Positions 61,141 to 64,000 of a stretch of 64,000 nt of DNA are shown in pieces. The position numbers were made by a program, and so were the translations under genes. Numbering within the stretch: the first letter of the stretch is position 1; every line of letters begins with the position of its first letter. Location: positions 90,119-154,118 of the forward strand of contig CAYVOV010000006.1 of NCBI GenBank assembly GCA_964453525.1, in the 5' to 3' direction. The stretch comes from CAYVOV01 sp964453525. GTDB taxonomy: Bacteria > Chloroflexota > Dehalococcoidia > Dehalococcoidales > UBA2162. The notes below the pieces were generated by a model, which searched no databases, was not told the origin of the DNA, and worked only from the letters and a program-made list of their open reading frames with translations.

Positions 61141-61731
61141 TTATTTACTCTTTGTTCTTAATAATTTAAAAAGCTCACGAACGTATAACCTGTGGGCAAT
61201 CAATAAAACTAGTACAAGAACAGATATCCCAAGGATGATAACTGGCGTTTTCCCGAGTACCCTGGCAATGACAGGACAAAGAGCGATGGCAATAAGGCCA
61301 CTAACAGTACCTCGGCGTGTGATTATATAGATACAACCTGCAACCACGAGTGATACCAGCACAAGCCGGTAGTCTAATACCAATAACGCTCCGGCTGTAG
61401 TTACTACACCTCTTCCCCCTTTAAAATGTAATTGAATTGGCCAGATATGACCTATTACAACAGCTATCATCACCAGTATAACAGACCAAGACTCAAACTC
61501 GAGGTAAAGTGTGATACCAACAGGTACTGCGCCTTTTATCAGATCACCCAGAGCTGTAATTATGAATCCTTTTATGCCAAGCAGCCTGCCTACATTTCTA
61601 GTACCAGTACTACCGCTTCCTATACTTCTAATGTCCTGTCCTGTACGTAGTCGTACTAGATAGTATCCCGTAGATACACAACCTAGAAAATAGCTTGATA
61701 TTGTCACCAAAATCTCTAGGGTGTAAGACAA
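61141..61731 (-). CDS. plsY: Acyl-phosphate glycerol-3-phosphate acyltransferase PlsY
   Basis: 196 residues, five membrane helices. SGSTGTRNVGRLLG (usually GSGNxGATN), HIWPIQLHFKGGRGVVTTAG (HxxP-FxGGKGVAT motif) are the PlsY active-site loops. The first loop has Thr/Arg changes (STGTRN) from the common SGNPGATN, so it may be a divergent paralogue serving a particular lipid. Pairs with the aminotransferase fusion. Confidence 0.88.
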   Translation of the reverse strand: MSYTLEILVTISSYFLGCVSTGYYLVRLRTGQDIRSIGSGSTGTRNVGRLLGIKGFIITALGDLIKGAVPVGITLYLEFESWSVILVMIAVVIGHIWPIQLHFKGGRGVVTTAGALLVLDYRLVLVSLVVAGCIYIITRRGTVSGLIAIALCPVIARVLGKTPVIILGISVLVLVLLIAHRLYVRELFKLLRTKSK

Positions 61732-61871
61732 TGTGAACTCCAGTCAATTAGCTTAGAATGTTCATAATTAAGTAAAGTGGATTCTAGTCTAGTTGTGAAG
61801 TTATGTCAATGCCCATTATAAAAAAGAGACTTTTCTAATTCCCGATTTCTCAAGTTGGTGGTAAGACTTTC

Positions 61872-62099
61872 TTATTCAAATTCATTTTTGGACATTATTA
61901 CGAAAGCTGTAGCAGGTATTGCTGGCAGTGTTATTAGAAGAAGTAGGCAAAATAGAATAATCATAGGCAGCATAAGTGACTCATAATACCTTATCATTTG
62001 TACTGTGATATACGTAAAAGGCACTATATAACAAAGCGCTGTGATGCAACCGGCAAATGCAATGCAAAGCAATCCCACAATTAGACGATCTTTTCTCAT
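61872..62099 (-). CDS. Small membrane protein
   Basis: 75 residues from ATG 62099, whose ATGA overlap with the previous stop supports this start over 62111. Two helices (IVGLLCIAFAGCITALCYIV and LMLPMIILFCLLLLITLPAI). Last gene of a run of coupled membrane genes. Not recognised. Confidence 0.55.
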   Translation of the reverse strand: MRKDRLIVGLLCIAFAGCITALCYIVPFTYITVQMIRYYESLMLPMIILFCLLLLITLPAIPATAFVIMSKNEFE

Positions 62100-62377
62100 T
62101 GTTTCTCCCATATATTTCGAATGACCAAACCAACTATAATTGATATTGCCCCAGCCACAGTAAGAAACAAACCATAATCAAATAATTGGTCTGTTATTAA
62201 AGATACTAACAGGAGAATAATCCCCATGATAGCAATGGGAATTCCTATAGCAAAAAACCTGAAGGATAATTCTTGATATCTTCCTTCCTTTTTCCCTCTC
62301 CAGACCATTATTGCCGTTGTTATTCCTATAACAATTATTATGGCTCTAACGATCCACAGTAATAGATCAATATTCAT
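62096..62377 (-). CDS. Small membrane protein
   Basis: 93 residues from ATG 62377 (ATGA overlap with the preceding gene). Three helices (LLLWIVRAIIIVIGITTAIM; FFAIGIPIAIMGIILLLVSL; a third near the end). Not recognised. Coupled on both sides. Confidence 0.55.
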   Translation of the reverse strand: MNIDLLLWIVRAIIIVIGITTAIMVWRGKKEGRYQELSFRFFAIGIPIAIMGIILLLVSLITDQLFDYGLFLTVAGAISIIVGLVIRNIWEKQ

Positions 62378-62841
62378 TCGCCTGTTTTTCGTCGTCCACT
62401 GATAAATATAACTAAGCTGCAAATAGTTGCTATAATCCACACGAAAATAGCTATAACTGCGATGAAGAAAAAGACTGGTTCATCTCCTATGCTGGTTCTT
62501 TCCCAAAAGCCTTCGGCAGCGAAGTGAGTAAATAGCATATATACTAAGTTATGTAGGATGACACTAATAATACCCACCACGAACGATATTCCGCCTACCC
62601 GTAAAGATACTTTCAGCATTTTCAAACGTTTTTCGGCTAACTTTCGTTCCATCTGGTCATGGAATATATTCGTTTTCTTTTTCCGAACCGTCCATACCAA
62701 GTATATCCAGACTCCTATTGGAGTTAAGACAAGTCCGAGTGTACTGAAGGCAGGATGAATAATCCGTGTTATCCCAGTTATTACCAATCCAACGCTTATA
62801 GCGAATAAAACGATTACTCCGACTAATAGTTTTTTATTCAT
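62374..62841 (-). CDS. Membrane protein, four predicted helices
   Basis: 155 residues from ATG 62841 (MNKKLLVGVIVLFAISVGLV), which lies just after the methyltransferase stop; the frame extends upstream to 62877. A basic cytoplasmic segment (RKKKTNIFHDQMERKLAEKR) separates helix pairs. Not recognised. Confidence 0.6.
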   Translation of the reverse strand: MNKKLLVGVIVLFAISVGLVITGITRIIHPAFSTLGLVLTPIGVWIYLVWTVRKKKTNIFHDQMERKLAEKRLKMLKVSLRVGGISFVVGIISVILHNLVYMLFTHFAAEGFWERTSIGDEPVFFFIAVIAIFVWIIATICSLVIFISGRRKTGE

Positions 62842-62855
62842 TATTATTGTCCCAC

Positions 62856-63422
62856 CTATTTGGGAATCCCTATCCATCTTGGAGTTCTAGCCATGTATTC
62901 ACGATAGGCATCTCCGTACTTCTCAAGGCAATAACGTTCTTCATCGGCTACAGATAAGCCTACGAGAACTGCCATTAAGGCTGTTAATAATATAAAAACC
63001 CAAGAAGCTGAAACTATGCTAACACCAAGGAATATCAAGACAAGAGCTGTGTAAATCGGATGTCGTGAGTAACGATACACTCCTCCACTAACAGGCTCGT
63101 TCATTGGAGTCCTAATGAAATTGATTGATGCAACTACGTTTATAATCAAACCTAGTAGGAAAATGACAAAACCTATAAGAAACCACACCGTGCTCAGTTT
63201 AAATGGCAGGAAAATGGAATATGCGGTAGCTAAAAGCCACAGTGGTGTAGAAATAAAGTTGAGTATCTTATACTTTCTACTTGGTTTCATGTCAGGAGGT
63301 TCCCCAGCTTTCTGATACAGATCTTTACCAACTAGCATTACTCCGAAATTTTGTATTAGTAGCCAAATCATGAAAATCCAGGCATTCCATACACCTATCT
63401 TGAAAGCTGGTATCAAAGACAT
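62856..63422 (-). CDS. Isoprenylcysteine carboxyl methyltransferase/PEMT-family membrane protein
   Basis: 188 residues, four or five helices. SGGVYRYSRHPIYTALVLIF is the RHPxY cofactor motif and DEERYCLEKYGDAYREYMAR the conserved C-terminal EExxLxxxFGxxYxxY-type motif of this SAM-dependent family. Substrate unknown in bacteria: phospholipid or thiol methylation are options. First of four coupled membrane genes. Confidence 0.88.
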   Translation of the reverse strand: MSLIPAFKIGVWNAWIFMIWLLIQNFGVMLVGKDLYQKAGEPPDMKPSRKYKILNFISTPLWLLATAYSIFLPFKLSTVWFLIGFVIFLLGLIINVVASINFIRTPMNEPVSGGVYRYSRHPIYTALVLIFLGVSIVSASWVFILLTALMAVLVGLSVADEERYCLEKYGDAYREYMARTPRWIGIPK

Positions 63423-63437
63423 GATTACACTTCGTAC

Positions 63438-63713
63438 CTATTGATTGTTACTAGATTTGAAACAATCTGCAACACTCTTCCCAAAATCTTGAGCTGCCTT
63501 TCCTACATCCTGAAATTTAGCTTTGACATCCTCATCCTTAAATCTGTTTCCTAAAGTTTCTGCTGACTTAGCAGCACTCTTCCCAAATTCCTTTGCTTTC
63601 TCTTTCAACTCAGGATCATTAAATATTTCACTAATAGCTTCCCCAAATGCCTTAACCATTTCACCAAAGGTTTCTGCAGCACTTTTCTTCTGAGATTGCT
63701 CTTCTGACGACAT
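63438..63713 (-). CDS. Small helical protein with repeated amphipathic segments
   Basis: 91 residues, nearly all helical. Similar segments recur: FGEMVKAFGEAISEIF, KAKEFGKSAAKSAETLGNRF, KFQDVGKAAQDFGKSVADCF, an 11-residue-like periodicity of the type seen in lipid-surface-binding (apolipoprotein- or YtxH-like) proteins. 16 nt from the methyltransferase gene. Function unknown. Confidence 0.6.
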   Translation of the reverse strand: MSSEEQSQKKSAAETFGEMVKAFGEAISEIFNDPELKEKAKEFGKSAAKSAETLGNRFKDEDVKAKFQDVGKAAQDFGKSVADCFKSSNNQ

Positions 63714-63737
63714 AATACTCCTTTCCTCTCCGAGAAT

Positions 63738-63746
63738 TGGTATAAT
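63738..63746 (+). promoter_or_regulatory. Extended -10 promoter of the zinc-ribbon gene
   Basis: TGGTATAAT (TGnTATAAT), about 70 nt before the ATG at 63816. No clear -35. Confidence 0.45.
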
Positions 63747-63815
63747 AGATTATATCTCAATTCTGTATTTCATATAAATTGACTATAAACTTTATGATCA
63801 TAGGAGGGGTTAGAA

Positions 63816-64000
63816 ATGAAGAATATTGAAAAAGAAATAGAATCCAGATTTGTTTGTTCGAAATGTCGCTCTAGCGGTGCTAAAGTAAAGAGTTTAGCAA
63901 TGACTGGAACTGGGATTTCTAAGTTGCTTGATATTCAACACAATAGATATATCTTCGCATCCTGCAATAATTGCGGATACACGGAAGCATATAATCTAGA
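63816..64000 (+). CDS. Zinc-ribbon protein (COG3478-like), 5' part
   Basis: 61 codons before the window end. ESRFVCSKCRSSGAKVKSLA and RYIFASCNNCGYTEAYN form a C-x2-C...C-x2-C ribbon of the short predicted nucleic-acid-binding zinc-ribbon proteins (usually ~65-70 residues), so little is missing. TAGGAGGGG precedes the ATG. Confidence 0.8.
   Translation, partial: MKNIEKEIESRFVCSKCRSSGAKVKSLAMTGTGISKLLDIQHNRYIFASCNNCGYTEAYNL

Overview
The window looks like chromosomal DNA of a member of the Chloroflexota, most likely class Dehalococcoidia. This is inferred from gene order (rpsL-rpsG-fusA-rpsJ with no tuf, running straight into the S10/spc genes), zinc-type S14 and L24, and the mixture of class III CoA-transferase, UroD-like methyltransferase, UGSC and enolase-superfamily genes. 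No rRNA gene is present to settle the taxonomy. A run of exactly 100 N (3981-4080) shows it is a scaffolded draft assembly.

Region 1 (1-11870, minus strand) is one long ribosomal-protein operon read from a TTGACA-17-TAAACT promoter at about 11850: leader with two hairpins, rpsL, rpsG, fusA, rpsJ, rplC, rplD, rplW, rplB, rpsS, rplV, rpsC, rplP, rpmC, rpsQ, rplN, rplX, rplE, rpsN, rpsH, rplF, rplR (cut by the window edge). S3 carries a long repetitive C-terminal tail that broke the assembly.

Region 2 (11.9-15.1 kb) is an AT-rich cassette unlike its neighbours: dCTP-deaminase-like protein, HEIGH zinc peptidase, a small helical protein, and a divergent XRE regulator flanked by GTTGCA repeats. 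It has the look of an acquired phage-response or nucleotide-stress module. Region 3 (15.2-26.8 kb) is housekeeping: GNAT, gyrB, flavin reductase, obgE-nadD, dnaA, fmt-mazG and an ABC-2 exporter pair.

Region 4 (26.9-42.5 kb) is accessory catabolism: a UroD-like methyltransferase, a tandem-duplicated cupin, an intact tRNA-Pro, then CoA-transferase, a solute-binding lipoprotein, a UGSC-type protein with an in-frame TGA that aligns with the family's selenocysteine, nitroreductase, SDR protein, creatinase-like M24 protein and an MFS transporter. The same-strand genes are separated by copies of a ~60-nt element in which a terminator hairpin and U-tract merge into a promoter (TTGTTT-17-TATAAT). tRNA-Pro fragments lie at the right-hand end.

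Region 5 (42.6-49.2 kb, minus) is a compact six-gene operon (LeuD/LeuC-type hydro-lyase, isopropylmalate/isocitrate-type dehydrogenase, MmgE/PrpD, Ldh-type dehydrogenase, enolase-superfamily dehydratase) that reads as a pathway for a hydroxylated or branched organic acid. Region 6 (49.2-58.5 kb) is gene-poor, with decaying fragments (RNase D tail, stop-interrupted gene, TPR tail), a candidate structured RNA with its own promoter and terminator, small hypothetical proteins and a second UroD paralogue. Region 7 (58.7-64 kb) holds small membrane proteins, a GNAT-aminotransferase fusion next to plsY (possible lipid synthesis), an ICMT/PEMT-type methyltransferase and a zinc-ribbon gene cut by the window end.
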